A stretch of DNA of 64,000 nucleotides, taken from assembly GCA_944383765.1 (NCBI GenBank), contig CALWQT010000009.1, positions 1 to 64,000 of the forward strand. The letters are read 5' to 3'. Below the pieces are notes generated by a model. The model searched no databases, was not told the origin of the DNA, and worked only from the letters and a program-made list of their open reading frames with translations. The DNA is from an uncultured Lachnospiraceae bacterium. Lineage in GTDB: Bacteria > Bacillota > Clostridia > Lachnospirales > Lachnospiraceae. Both the position numbers and the translations under genes were made by a program. This document shows, piece after piece, positions 1 to 8,078 of the stretch (position 1 is the stretch's first letter; each line of letters begins with the position of its first letter).

Positions 1-59
1 TGCTTAAAGGTGTTTCGAGTAAAGAACCGGTTAAGCAATATTGAATTAGCATTGTCCAC
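1..59 (-). CDS. possible 5' end of a gene running off the left edge
   Basis: On the minus strand a GTG at 59-57 is preceded at good distance by a GAGGTGG ribosome site and opens a frame with no stop to the window edge (about 19 codons, beginning M-D-N-A-N-S-I-L). It lies 28 bases downstream of the small helix-turn-helix gene, so the two could be co-transcribed. The product cannot be recognised from so few residues, and the frame may be chance. Confidence 0.2.
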   Translation of the reverse strand, partial: MDNANSILLNRFFTRNTFK

Positions 60-87
60 TCAAAACACCACCTCTCTGCAAATAGAA

Positions 88-246
88 TTATTGCCTTGTT
101 GGTTTTAATGCATTCGATGGGATCAACCAAATGCGGCTTACTTGTATTGCTCCTTGAATACGATTTGTTTTGCAAAGAATTTGAACTTGCCGTTCGGTGA
201 TTTTCCATTTGACGGCAGTTTCTTTCACTGTCATATAGTTTTCCAT
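88..246 (-). CDS. small helix-turn-helix (excisionase/MerR-like) DNA-binding protein
   Basis: A 52-residue protein, started at the ATG at 246 because GTGAGGTG lies just upstream; an earlier in-frame ATG at 276 has no such site. The sequence (MTVKETAVKWKITERQVQ, then a basic stretch and SRIWLIP) matches the short winged-helix/helix-turn-helix type found in excisionases and in small accessory DNA-binding proteins of Lachnospiraceae. Residues 5-25 form the recognition helix-turn-helix. Relatives usually run on a few residues past the proline-rich end, so the C-terminus here may be slightly shortened. Role unknown: possibly a regulator of the gene downstream on the same strand, or part of a mobile element. 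It points away from the IS remnant. Confidence 0.6.
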   Translation of the reverse strand: MENYMTVKETAVKWKITERQVQILCKTNRIQGAIQVSRIWLIPSNALKPTRQ

Positions 247-426
247 TCGACACCTCACAAATACAATAAACCACAATATATTATATTCGTTTCAACGAAA
301 TTTGTCAAGACTTTCAAAAAGACAATGCTTTCGCTTCTTGTGAGGACTATAGCATCGGTTAGACAGGATTGAGTAAGTCGCTGCCTACCTTTTCTTTATG
401 CTAAAATGAAGTTGGAGGTGGTAATC

Positions 427-732
427 ATGAAGAAGGGACAGAATAAGTGGATATGGACACCCGAACAGAAAGCAGAAATTGTCTACCAGCATCTGAATGA
501 TCATATCTCAGTAAGGACCTTGGATAAAGAGTATCATGCAGATCGCAGCATAATCTGCAAATGAGTGAAAAAGTATATTATAGAAAGAGAAAGCCCCTTT
601 GTCCATAAAGGACATCCTGGAAATCCGTTTGCTGCACTTCATGTCAGTAAAAATCTATCTGAAATAGATCGGCTAAAGGTAATGGTTGCAAAATTAAAAG
701 TCGAAAATGAGAGATTAAAAAAGGATACTTAG
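427..732 (+). pseudogene. IS3-family transposase OrfA, interrupted by a stop codon
   Basis: Translation from the ATG at 427 (GGAGGTGG just upstream) gives an OrfA-type protein of 101 codons with an N-terminal helix-turn-helix (W-T-P-E-Q-K-A-E-I-V) and a C-terminal leucine-zipper-like segment (L-K-V-E-N-E-R-L-K-K). Codon 46, at 562-564, is TGA where relatives have the TGG tryptophan of a K-W-V-K-K-Y motif, so a single G-to-A change inactivated the gene. The frame ends with TAG at 730-732, overlapping the GTG that opens orfB, as expected for frameshift-expressed IS3 transposases. Confidence 0.75.
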
Positions 733-1531
733 TGAAAGGAGTTGGTGTAGCCAAGGAGTTTGTTACTGGCAAAGAAAAGAATTCGAATGTTATCGATACA
801 CTTAGATCCAAATATCCCGTAAGTTTTCTTTGCAAGGTCATGGATATAAACCGATCTGGTTATTACAAATGGAAAAGACGTAAAGGAAATTCCAATAGAT
901 ATGAGCAGAACAGAATTTTGTTGACGCAGCTGCTGGAATTCATTCCAAGGCAAGAAAGTATAGATACAAGAAGCCGGGAGAAGAGAGCGTAAAGTTTCCA
1001 AATGAGGTCAAAGGGAATTGGAATACCACAAGGCCATTGGAGATTGTTGTGTCAGACATGACTATATTCAAACATAAGGGTGTGTCATGGGAATGGACAC
1101 TTCTGTTGAATACATTCAATAATGAGATATGAGCACATCAGGCAACATCTGTTCCCGGCAGCAACAAACCGTATTACCATTGCTCAGAGCAGCTGAAGCT
1201 GATTGCAGGAAAGAAAAAGGAGCAGACGCCCCAGGTAGTTTTCCACACCGACCAGGGTTCTGTCTACTCCTCACGGGCTTTTTGTCGGGCCCATGAACAA
1301 TATAACATACTTCGGTCAATGTCGCGAAGGGGAACTCCAACAGATAATCCAATAATTGAAGCACTAAACGGATGGATAAAAGAAGAACTCTATCTTGATT
1401 TCGAATTGGAGACCACGGATGATGTTCGCTTACTTTTGGATAGGTATGTATATTACTTCAATAACAAGCGGTTTGCTGCTGCTTTGGGCTATAGAAGCCC
1501 AGTTCTGTATAAGACTGAACTGGGCTTCTAA
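732..1531 (+). pseudogene. IS3-family transposase OrfB (DDE integrase core), deleted and frameshifted
   Basis: The frame opens normally at GTG 732 and runs through the OrfB N-terminus (L-C-K-V-M-D-I-N-R-S-G-Y-Y-K-W) to about 945. There some 60-70 codons of the usual protein are missing and the frame changes. Homology resumes at about 962 (K-K-P-G-E-E-S-V-K-F-P-N), passes the first catalytic Asp (V-V-S-D-M-T), a TGA at about 1132, the second Asp (H-T-D-Q-G-S-V-Y) and the Glu region (T-P-T-D-N-P-I-I-E-A-L-N-G-W), and ends at 1531. The deletion, shift and stop mean no active transposase can be made. The intact 1319-1531 frame is only the tail. Confidence 0.75.
1493..1529 (+). terminator. 13-bp perfect inverted repeat at the 3' end of the transposase gene
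   Basis: AGAAGCCCAGTTC at 1493-1505 pairs perfectly with GAACTGGGCTTCT at 1517-1529 around an 11-base loop. It lies inside the last codons of orfB and ends at its TAA. There is no T-run directly after it, so it may act as a symmetrical transcription or translation block protecting the element rather than as a classic intrinsic terminator. Confidence 0.5.
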
Positions 1532-1591
1532 CGGTATGGTGTTTTTGGAGCCTACTTTTTCTTGAGAGATACATCTAACGGGTGGCAGCGA

Positions 1592-2134
1592 CTATAGCGG
1601 AAATAAAGGAAGTTCTTTCAGAAAGATAATGTCGTCTCTCTGGGCTGCTTCCCCTTCTGCCAGGATGGCAGCTTTGGCTACAATATTTCCTCCGGCTTTT
1701 TCTACCAGACGTTCAATGGCGGACAGAGATTCTCCGGTAGAGATCACGTCGTCAACAATCGCCACATTTTTTCCCTGTATCAAGAGAGCATCTTTCCCGT
1801 CCAGACAAAGGGTCTGGGCTTTTTGAGTGGTGATGGAGACCACTTCATCCGTAAGCGGGTGATCCATGTAAGGTTTGATGCTCTTGCGGGCAACAATGTA
1901 ATAGGGAAGCTTCCGTAAGCGGCAAAGTTCATGGACCAGAGGAATTCCTTTTGCTTCAGCGGTTACGATATAGTCCACCTGGGGAAGCTGTTTTTCGATG
2001 AGAGGGGCTGCCTGGGTGACCAGCTCACAATCTCCCAGGATCACAAAGCTGGCAATAGCCAGGGAATCCGAAATCTGAATGATAGGGAGCTGACGGGTAA
2101 CGCCAGCGACTTCCAGGGTATAAGAATGTTCCAT
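1592..2134 (-). CDS. adenine/hypoxanthine-type phosphoribosyltransferase
   Basis: A 180-residue type I phosphoribosyltransferase that would join a free purine base to PRPP to make the nucleotide in the cytoplasm. The PRPP loop is clear at about residues 124-137 (V-A-I-V-D-D-V-I-S-T-G-E-S-L), and the V-T-A-E-A-K-G-I-P-L segment near residue 58 resembles the Apt/PurR C-terminal group. The start has AAGGAG at good distance. It lies 15 bases after an NCS2 purine permease on the same strand, so the pair forms an uptake and salvage operon. The exact base (adenine, xanthine or guanine) cannot be decided by eye. The IS remnant ends almost at its stop codon, so the original 3' flank and any terminator may be lost. 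Confidence 0.8.
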   Translation of the reverse strand: MEHSYTLEVAGVTRQLPIIQISDSLAIASFVILGDCELVTQAAPLIEKQLPQVDYIVTAEAKGIPLVHELCRLRKLPYYIVARKSIKPYMDHPLTDEVVSITTQKAQTLCLDGKDALLIQGKNVAIVDDVISTGESLSAIERLVEKAGGNIVAKAAILAEGEAAQRDDIIFLKELPLFPL

Positions 2135-2149
2135 AAAAACTCCTTTCTA

Positions 2150-3244
2150 TTATAGAGCCAGACCGGTAAAACCAATGATCAGTTTCAAAACCAGACCAGC
2201 CAGCATTCCGAAAAATGGGTCAAATACGGCAGTAACAGCCATGGTAACAGAAGCGATCACAGAACCGCAGGGTTCTGGAGAAGCAAAGGCGGCGGCGCCA
2301 TCGCCGGGAATGGTGACAAAAGCTCCCAGGATAAACAGGAATCCTGCAATGGACTGGCTGGGAACAAATTTGCCTATTTTGGGAAGCAGTCCGAAAAACA
2401 GGATGGCAGCCATGATCCCCATCATAATGACGCCGGACATAACCGGATGGGGGGCCGCTCCTGTAGCGGAAATGATGGCTTCCACAGGACCGCCGCCGAA
2501 AAGGGAGCTGACGGCATCGGCCAGTCCGGAATATACGGTTAAGTGGTCTACATTCAGGTTCCCGCTTCCCATACTGCTGGTAATATTGCCGAACGCAATA
2601 TTTGCTCCGATCGTCAGGCAGGCAAGAGAAAGCGCTCCCCGGATAATCTTGGGGCTGATGGAAGGCTTTTCCAGCTTCAGGCGGCACATGGTTTCTGCAA
2701 CACTGCCGGTTCCCAGCTTTTGTCCGCTTATTTTAGAAGCGGCGCTGGAGATGACCAGAGACCCGATGATGGTGTATACCAGGGCATTGGCAGGATCCAG
2801 ATATTTGGCAATCAGGTAGATAGCCACAGCGGAAACGACAGAGACCCAGCCGGCAAGAGGATTTTCTTTCACCATGCCAAAGGCTGCTTTTACCAGAACA
2901 AATCCTACGCCAGCCATCATGGCATGGACGATCGCGTCTCCGGCAAAAGCTGTAATAGCAGAGAGCGTTCCGGTCAGGCCCAGAACCACCATGATAAGGC
3001 CGCCAAACATGACCATGGATAGACGTTCTCTCCTGTCTTTTCCCATACTTCCTGCCATAACAATGGTTTCCGCCTGGAAGGAAATGGGAGCCACGGAGTT
3101 GAGCGTACCGCAGGCAATGGCGCCGATCAGAAATCCCAGAGCGGTGGGAACGGAAGCGAATCCGTAGGTTAGAGCCAGAAGTCCCTGAGGAATTCCGTTG
3201 AGCACAACGCCTATGGCAGCTAAAATGTCTTGAATGTAGTCCAC
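2150..3244 (-). CDS. NCS2-family purine/uracil permease
   Basis: A 364-residue polytopic protein with glycine-rich membrane segments typical of nucleobase-cation symporter 2 carriers (GTLNSVAPISFQAETIVMAG near 46-65; G-A-A-P-H-P-V-M-S-G-V-I near 265). It probably takes up a purine base together with protons or sodium. It is shorter than the usual 420-450 residues, yet both ends look natural and no frameshift is seen. The start is GTG at 3244 with GGAGGT 8 bases upstream. The phosphoribosyltransferase follows closely, which supports a purine substrate. No purine riboswitch is recognisable in the AT-rich 100 bases upstream. Confidence 0.85.
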   Translation of the reverse strand: MDYIQDILAAIGVVLNGIPQGLLALTYGFASVPTALGFLIGAIACGTLNSVAPISFQAETIVMAGSMGKDRRERLSMVMFGGLIMVVLGLTGTLSAITAFAGDAIVHAMMAGVGFVLVKAAFGMVKENPLAGWVSVVSAVAIYLIAKYLDPANALVYTIIGSLVISSAASKISGQKLGTGSVAETMCRLKLEKPSISPKIIRGALSLACLTIGANIAFGNITSSMGSGNLNVDHLTVYSGLADAVSSLFGGGPVEAIISATGAAPHPVMSGVIMMGIMAAILFFGLLPKIGKFVPSQSIAGFLFILGAFVTIPGDGAAAFASPEPCGSVIASVTMAVTAVFDPFFGMLAGLVLKLIIGFTGLAL

Positions 3245-3339
3245 AATAGTACCTCCTTATAAAAATAAATAATAAATAACAGGAAACATATAAATAATAT
3301 TAAATAATTTCCGAAAAAGCAAGATAAAAATCCATTTCG

Positions 3340-3368
3340 TTGCGTGATATCGGGTTGCATGATATACT
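3340..3368 (+). promoter_or_regulatory. sigma-A-type promoter for leuA
   Basis: TTGCGT (3340-3345), a 17-base spacer and TATACT (3363-3368) lie about 50 bases before the leuA start. The short leader has no room for a T-box or peptide attenuator. The upstream 3245-3339 stretch is AT-rich and would also carry the divergent permease promoter, which is not clear. Confidence 0.6.
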
Positions 3369-3418
3369 AGAAATAATTGCAGGCTCAAAAGAAGGGCTGG
3401 CAGGAAGGAGGGTTTTGC

Positions 3419-5104
3419 TTGGAAAACAAGGTAAAACCGGCAGATTATCACAGATACCGGCGGGTGCCGGTTCTTCATTATCCGGAACGGGTATGGCCGG
3501 AACGGGAAATACAGAAAGCTCCTGTATGGTGCAGCGTGGACCTGAGAGACGGAAATCAGGCTTTGATGGAGCCTATGGCTGTGGAAGAAAAAATGGAAAT
3601 GTTCCGTTTACTGGTAGAGATGGGATTTAAAGAGATTGAAGTGGGGTTTCCGGCAGCGTCTCATATTGAGTTTGATTTTATGCGCCAGCTGGTCCAGAGA
3701 AAAATGATACCGGAGGATGTGACCGTGCAGGTCCTGACTCAGTGCAGGGAACACCTGATCCGCCGCACCTTTGAGGCCCTGCAGGGGGTAAAAAAGGCAA
3801 TTGTCCATATTTACAATCCGACTTCCAGCCTTCAGAGAGAAGCGGTTTTTCATATGTCAAAAGAGGAGATACGCCAGATTGCAGTGGTGGCTGTGAAGGT
3901 GGTGCAGGACTGCATGAAAACCTTTGACGGGGAAGTGATCCTGGAATATTCTCCGGAAAGTTTTACAGGCACAGAGCTGGAGTTCGCTCTGGAAGTATGC
4001 GAGGCGGTAAAAACTGCCTGGGGAGCCTCTCCGGACAAAAAAATCATCCTGAATCTGCCTGCCACAGTGGAAATGACCACGCCTAATGTATTTGCAGACC
4101 GGGTAGAATGGATCAACCGCCATTTAAAAGACCGGGAAAGCGTGATTCTGAGCATACATCCTCACAATGACCGTGGGACAGGCACAGCGGCTACGGAACT
4201 GGCCCTGTTAGCAGGGGCGGAACGGGTGGAAGGAACGCTGTTTGGAAATGGAGAGAGGACGGGAAATGTGGATATCCTGAATCTGGCCTATAATATGTTT
4301 TCCCAGGGGATTGACCCGGGCCTGCTGATCGGAAATATTAAGGCCATTCAGGAGGTATATGAAAGATGTACGAAAATGACCATCGATCCCCGGCATCCAT
4401 ATGCAGGTAAGCTGGTATTTACTGCGTTTTCCGGAGGTCACCAGGACGCCATCAATAAAGGCCTCAGGTTTATGAAGAAAAAGGGGGAGGATATCTGGGA
4501 AGTTCCTTACCTTCCAGTTGACCCGGCTGATATCGGGCGGGAGTATGAGCCGATCATACGCATTAACAGCCAGTCTGGAAAAGGCGGTGTAGCGTTTGTG
4601 ATGGAGAGCTTTTATGGCTTTAAGCTTCCCAGGGGAATGCATAAAGAATTTGCAGATATCATCCAGGAAGTTTCCGAAATCCGGGGAGAAGTGACGCCGG
4701 AAGAGATCATGGGAGAGTTCCGGAAACATTATCTTGACAGGAAAGAGCCTTACCGTTTTAAACGCTGCCAGATCATTGAGACGGAAACAGGAAATGAGGA
4801 ATTTACCACCATGGCGAAAGTTACGTATCTGGACCATGGTGAGGAAAAGCAGTTTGAAAGTATAGGAAACGGACCGATTGATGCGGTTCAGAGAGGTCTG
4901 GAAGAGGAACTGGGCATCAATATCAAGGTGCTGGATTACAGCGAGCATGCCCTGACTTCCGGTTCCGGAGCTGAGGCGGCTTCCTATATTCATTTGATGG
5001 ATATGCCCAGCGGGAAGGCCACATATGGGGTGGGGATCAGCTCCAATATTACCCGAGCATCTTTAAGAGGAATTTTCAGCGCTATTAACCGGCTGTACTT
5101 TTAG
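3419..5104 (+). CDS. leuA: 2-isopropylmalate synthase (long, IPMS2 type)
   Basis: Condenses acetyl-CoA with 2-oxoisovalerate, the first committed step of leucine synthesis. The D-L-R-D-G-N-Q-A-L metal/active-site motif is near residue 40, an H-P-H-N-D-R-G-T motif near 245 supplies the metal histidines, and the last 120 residues form the C-terminal regulatory (leucine-binding) domain. The length, 561 residues, fits the fungal/actinobacterial-type enzymes. I chose the TTG at 3419 because AGGAAGGAGG ends 6 bases before it; an in-frame TTG at 3377 has no such site. It stands alone, without leuBCD, directly before the polysaccharide genes, 20 bases from glf, and may share their transcript. Confidence 0.9.
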   Translation: MENKVKPADYHRYRRVPVLHYPERVWPEREIQKAPVWCSVDLRDGNQALMEPMAVEEKMEMFRLLVEMGFKEIEVGFPAASHIEFDFMRQLVQRKMIPEDVTVQVLTQCREHLIRRTFEALQGVKKAIVHIYNPTSSLQREAVFHMSKEEIRQIAVVAVKVVQDCMKTFDGEVILEYSPESFTGTELEFALEVCEAVKTAWGASPDKKIILNLPATVEMTTPNVFADRVEWINRHLKDRESVILSIHPHNDRGTGTAATELALLAGAERVEGTLFGNGERTGNVDILNLAYNMFSQGIDPGLLIGNIKAIQEVYERCTKMTIDPRHPYAGKLVFTAFSGGHQDAINKGLRFMKKKGEDIWEVPYLPVDPADIGREYEPIIRINSQSGKGGVAFVMESFYGFKLPRGMHKEFADIIQEVSEIRGEVTPEEIMGEFRKHYLDRKEPYRFKRCQIIETETGNEEFTTMAKVTYLDHGEEKQFESIGNGPIDAVQRGLEEELGINIKVLDYSEHALTSGSGAEAASYIHLMDMPSGKATYGVGISSNITRASLRGIFSAINRLYF

Positions 5105-5124
5105 CAGAAAGAGAGGTATGGGAA

Positions 5125-6222
5125 ATGAAACCATATGATTATATATTAGTGGGAAGCGGACTGTATAATGGAGTGTTTGCGTATCTGGCAACCCGGAAAG
5201 GCAAACGATGCCTGGTTGTGGAGAAAAGGGAACATCTGGGCGGAAATATTTATTGTGAAGATGTGGAAGGAATCCATGTTCACCGCTACGGAGCCCATAT
5301 TTTTCATACCAGCAACCGGAAAGTCTGGGATTTTGTAAACAGCCTGGCAGAATTTAACCGCTATACCAATAGTCCGGTAGCCAATTATAAAGGTGAAATG
5401 TACAATATGCCTTTTAATATGAATACATTCAGCAAGATGTGGGGGATTTCCACGCCTGCTCAGGCGAAAGCCATTATAGAAGAGCAGAGAAAAGTTGTGG
5501 ATAAAGAGCCGGAAAACCTGGAGGAACAGGCAATCAGCCTGGTGGGTACGGATATTTATCAGAAACTGGTCAAAGGATATACAGAGAAACAGTGGGGAAG
5601 GGACTGCCGGGAACTGCCGGCTTTTATCATCAAACGTCTTCCGGTCAGGTATACGTACGATAATAATTATTTTAACGATCTGTACCAGGGTATCCCCATC
5701 GGCGGTTATAATGTGATCATTGAGAAATTGTTTGAAGGCTGTGATGTGGAACTGAACCAGGATTATCTGGCGAGAAAGGAATATTATGACAGCCTGGGAG
5801 AAAAGGTAGTCTACACAGGGACCATAGATGGGTATTTTGGTTATTGTTATGGAAAACTGGAATACCGCAGCCTGAGATTTGAGACGGAAACCCTGGATAT
5901 GGATAATTTCCAGGGAGTAGCGGTGGTGAATTATACGGACAGGGAGACTCCTTATACCCGTGTGATCGAGCATAAGCATTTTGAGTTCGGGACACAGGAG
6001 AAAACGGTGATCACCAGAGAATATCCGGCAGACTGGCAGGAGGGGATGGAACCCTATTATCCGGTAAATGATGAGAAGAACCAGGCCCTGTATGCCAGAT
6101 ATGCGGAACTGGCCGGAAAGGAAAGCCATGTAAGGTTTGGCGGAAGGCTGGGAGAATACCGGTATTATGATATGGACAAGGTGATCGAGTCTGCCATGAA
6201 GGCAGCGGAGGAGGAACTGTAA
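5125..6222 (+). CDS. glf: UDP-galactopyranose mutase
   Basis: A 365-residue flavoenzyme converting UDP-galactopyranose to UDP-galactofuranose in the cytoplasm, the donor for galactofuranosyltransferases. The N-terminal FAD-binding segment (Y-I-L-V-G-S-G-L-Y-N-G, then V-V-E-K-R-E-H-L-G-G-N) and the H-R-Y-G-A-H-I-F-H-T-S motif near 53-63 are diagnostic, and P-V-N-D-x-x-N near the C-terminus fits the substrate site. The FAD motif has L-Y-N-G where most members have L-S-G-A. It is the first glycan gene of block A and overlaps the next start by one base (TAATG). It indicates galactofuranose in at least one exported polymer. Confidence 0.92.
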   Translation: MKPYDYILVGSGLYNGVFAYLATRKGKRCLVVEKREHLGGNIYCEDVEGIHVHRYGAHIFHTSNRKVWDFVNSLAEFNRYTNSPVANYKGEMYNMPFNMNTFSKMWGISTPAQAKAIIEEQRKVVDKEPENLEEQAISLVGTDIYQKLVKGYTEKQWGRDCRELPAFIIKRLPVRYTYDNNYFNDLYQGIPIGGYNVIIEKLFEGCDVELNQDYLARKEYYDSLGEKVVYTGTIDGYFGYCYGKLEYRSLRFETETLDMDNFQGVAVVNYTDRETPYTRVIEHKHFEFGTQEKTVITREYPADWQEGMEPYYPVNDEKNQALYARYAELAGKESHVRFGGRLGEYRYYDMDKVIESAMKAAEEEL

Positions 6223-7202
6223 TGAACATCGTATATGCGTCCAATGACAATTATGCCAGGCATCTGGGCGTTTCCCTTTGTTCTCTGCTGCACAGGAACC
6301 GGCAGGCGGAGGAAATCACGGTTTATGTGCTTTCGATCGGACTGGGGGAGGAAAACCGGAGGAAACTGGCAAAAATCGGGGAAAAATATGGAAGAGATGT
6401 GTTTTTTGTAGACATTGCCAATCTCCGGGAAAGACTGGGGTATCGGGTGGATACGGGAAGATTTGATATCAGCACCCTGGGACGTTTGTTTCTTGGTTCC
6501 CTTTTGCCGGAAACGGTAAGCAGGATCCTGTATCTGGACTGCGATACCGTGGTTCTGGGAGACCTGGAGCCATTCTGGAATACAGACCTGGGAGGGAATC
6601 TGGCAGCTGCTGTAATGGAGCCAACGATCTATCCTCAGGTCAAGCGCTTCATAGGGATGGAAGAAGAGGCACCGTATTTTAATGCGGGCGTTCTTTTGCT
6701 GGATCTGGCACGGTGGAGACAGGAAAAGCTGGAGCAGCAGATGATGGATTTTTACAGGGAGCATGGAGGAAGGCTGTATTACAACGACCAGGACGTGGTA
6801 AACGGAGTATTGAAAGGACGGATCTGTCCGGTTTCACCCCGGTATAACTTTTTTACCAATTACCGGTATTTCCATTATGGCAACCTGGTATCTATGATGC
6901 CCTGCTATGGAAAGGCAGTGGAAAAGCAGGAGTTCAGGCAGGCGAAGAGGAAACCGGTGGTCCTTCATTATATGGGTGATGAAAGACCCTGGAAGCGGGG
7001 GAATCTGAACCATTACCGGAAAGCCTATGAGAAATATCTGGAATGTACACCCTGGAAGGGGACAAGGAAGGAAAAAGGGAAAGAGATTTATATGCTGGCT
7101 TATCATCTGATGGATTATCTCACATTCTTATGTCCTCCTGTCCGGAGAGGGTTAAGCCGTTATTATATGGCAAAGCAGGAAAAGAGGATGAAACAGGCAT
7201 GA
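6222..7202 (+). CDS. glycosyltransferase family 8
   Basis: A 326-residue retaining glycosyltransferase of the GT8 type (galactosyl/glucosyltransferase relatives of the LgtC/GspA group). The metal-binding D-x-D is at residues 106-108 (L-Y-L-D-C-D-T-V-V), and the P-Y-F-N-A-G-V-L-L segment and the H-Y-M-G-D-E-R-P-W motif complete the GT-A fold pattern. It is cytoplasmic, possibly membrane-associated by its basic C-terminus. Its stop overlaps the next gene by four bases (ATGA), so the genes are translationally coupled. Donor and acceptor are unknown. Confidence 0.85.
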   Translation: MNIVYASNDNYARHLGVSLCSLLHRNRQAEEITVYVLSIGLGEENRRKLAKIGEKYGRDVFFVDIANLRERLGYRVDTGRFDISTLGRLFLGSLLPETVSRILYLDCDTVVLGDLEPFWNTDLGGNLAAAVMEPTIYPQVKRFIGMEEEAPYFNAGVLLLDLARWRQEKLEQQMMDFYREHGGRLYYNDQDVVNGVLKGRICPVSPRYNFFTNYRYFHYGNLVSMMPCYGKAVEKQEFRQAKRKPVVLHYMGDERPWKRGNLNHYRKAYEKYLECTPWKGTRKEKGKEIYMLAYHLMDYLTFLCPPVRRGLSRYYMAKQEKRMKQA

Positions 7203-8077
7203 AGGTAGGCTGTGTGATACTGAATTATAATGATTTTGAAAATACAGATGCCCAGTTAAAAAGGATCAGCGGTTATGGAATCTGGGAAGGGATTGTGGTA
7301 GTGGATAACCGTTCCTCCGATGATTCGTTTGAAAAACTGAAAGAAGCCTGGCAGGGAAGAGAGAGAGTCTTCCTGATCCGGACAGCAGAAAATAAAGGAT
7401 ACGGTGCAGGAAATAATGCAGGAATCTGGTATGCCTGCGATGTGCTGGGCTGCACCCACGTGGTGATCGCCAATCCGGATACCCATTTTACGGAACAATG
7501 TGTCACGATTATGGCAAAGGCAGCGGCCGCCCGTGAAGAGATAGGAGTAGTGGCTGCCACTATGGTGGATTCTTCCAATGGGAGCCAGGCGTCAGGCTGG
7601 CGTCTGCTGTCCTTTACTGAGGAGCTTTTGAATACCGGGCCGGTGTGCCGGCGGTTATTCCACAAGCGCCTGAATGGACCGGCAGGATACGGGCAGGGGA
7701 AAAAGGCCGTGTATGTGGATGCGGTCCATGGTTCCATGCTGATGGTAGACGGGAAAAAGATGAAAGAATGCGGCGGATATGATGAAAGAGTGTTTCTCTA
7801 CGGGGAAGAAAATATCCTTGCCCAGAGAATGAAAGCTTTGGGATATCGTACGGTGCAGCTGAAGAATGTTACCTATCGCCATGAAAATTCTGCCAGTATT
7901 TCTAAAACCTATTCGGATATTGCCAGAAGGCAGAAACTGAGGCATGAGAGTGCCATGTTTTATTATAAACATTACCTGCACATTAACCGGATACAGGAAC
8001 TGGCCGCCAGGGCTTTTTTTGGAGCAGTCATGGCAGAAGTCTGGTTCTGCAGCCGTATCCTGGGTATGAGGTGGTAG
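7199..8077 (+). CDS. GT2 glycosyltransferase (rhamnosyl/galactofuranosyl-type)
   Basis: A 292-residue inverting transferase, started at ATG 7199, which overlaps the preceding stop by four bases; a longer frame from 7043 lies wholly over the GT8 gene and lacks a ribosome site. Motifs: C-V-I-L-N-Y-N (5-11), D-N-R-S-S-D-D (36-42), and N-P-D-T-H-F (92-97) in the place of the D-x-D. The D-A-V-H-G-S-M-L-M segment followed by E-E-N resembles rhamnosyltransferase and galactofuranosyltransferase relatives; with glf three genes upstream, galactofuranose is a reasonable donor guess. Confidence 0.8.
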   Translation: MKVGCVILNYNDFENTDAQLKRISGYGIWEGIVVVDNRSSDDSFEKLKEAWQGRERVFLIRTAENKGYGAGNNAGIWYACDVLGCTHVVIANPDTHFTEQCVTIMAKAAAAREEIGVVAATMVDSSNGSQASGWRLLSFTEELLNTGPVCRRLFHKRLNGPAGYGQGKKAVYVDAVHGSMLMVDGKKMKECGGYDERVFLYGEENILAQRMKALGYRTVQLKNVTYRHENSASISKTYSDIARRQKLRHESAMFYYKHYLHINRIQELAARAFFGAVMAEVWFCSRILGMRW

Positions 8078-8078
8078 T

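Larger units (their letters stand above)
358..1579 (+). mobile_element. degenerate IS3-family (IS150-like) insertion sequence
   Basis: The region carries the two-gene layout of IS3 elements: orfA with a helix-turn-helix, an A6G slippery run at the orfA/orfB junction (about 717-723), and orfB with a DDE integrase core. Both genes are broken. Likely ends are GTTAGA (358-363) on the left and its reverse complement TCTAAC (1574-1579) on the right, with loose similarity inside. A second 10-bp inverted match, AGTCGCTGCC at 376-385 and 1584-1593, also brackets the element, so the exact ends are uncertain. The right end lies only about 12 bases from the stop codon of the phosphoribosyltransferase gene. 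The element is probably immobile. Confidence 0.75.

Noticed and set aside
1319..1531. A separate small 70-residue gene
   Set aside because: It is the surviving tail of the broken IS3 orfB, not an independent gene.
3245..3339. Purine riboswitch before the permease gene
   Set aside because: The sequence is AT-rich without the conserved loops of the purine class.
4208..4993. 261-codon minus-strand frame inside leuA
   Set aside because: Shadow of the leuA reading frame; no start signal and no recognisable protein.
5146..6129. 327-codon minus-strand frame inside glf
   Set aside because: Shadow of glf; composition is that of a reverse frame.
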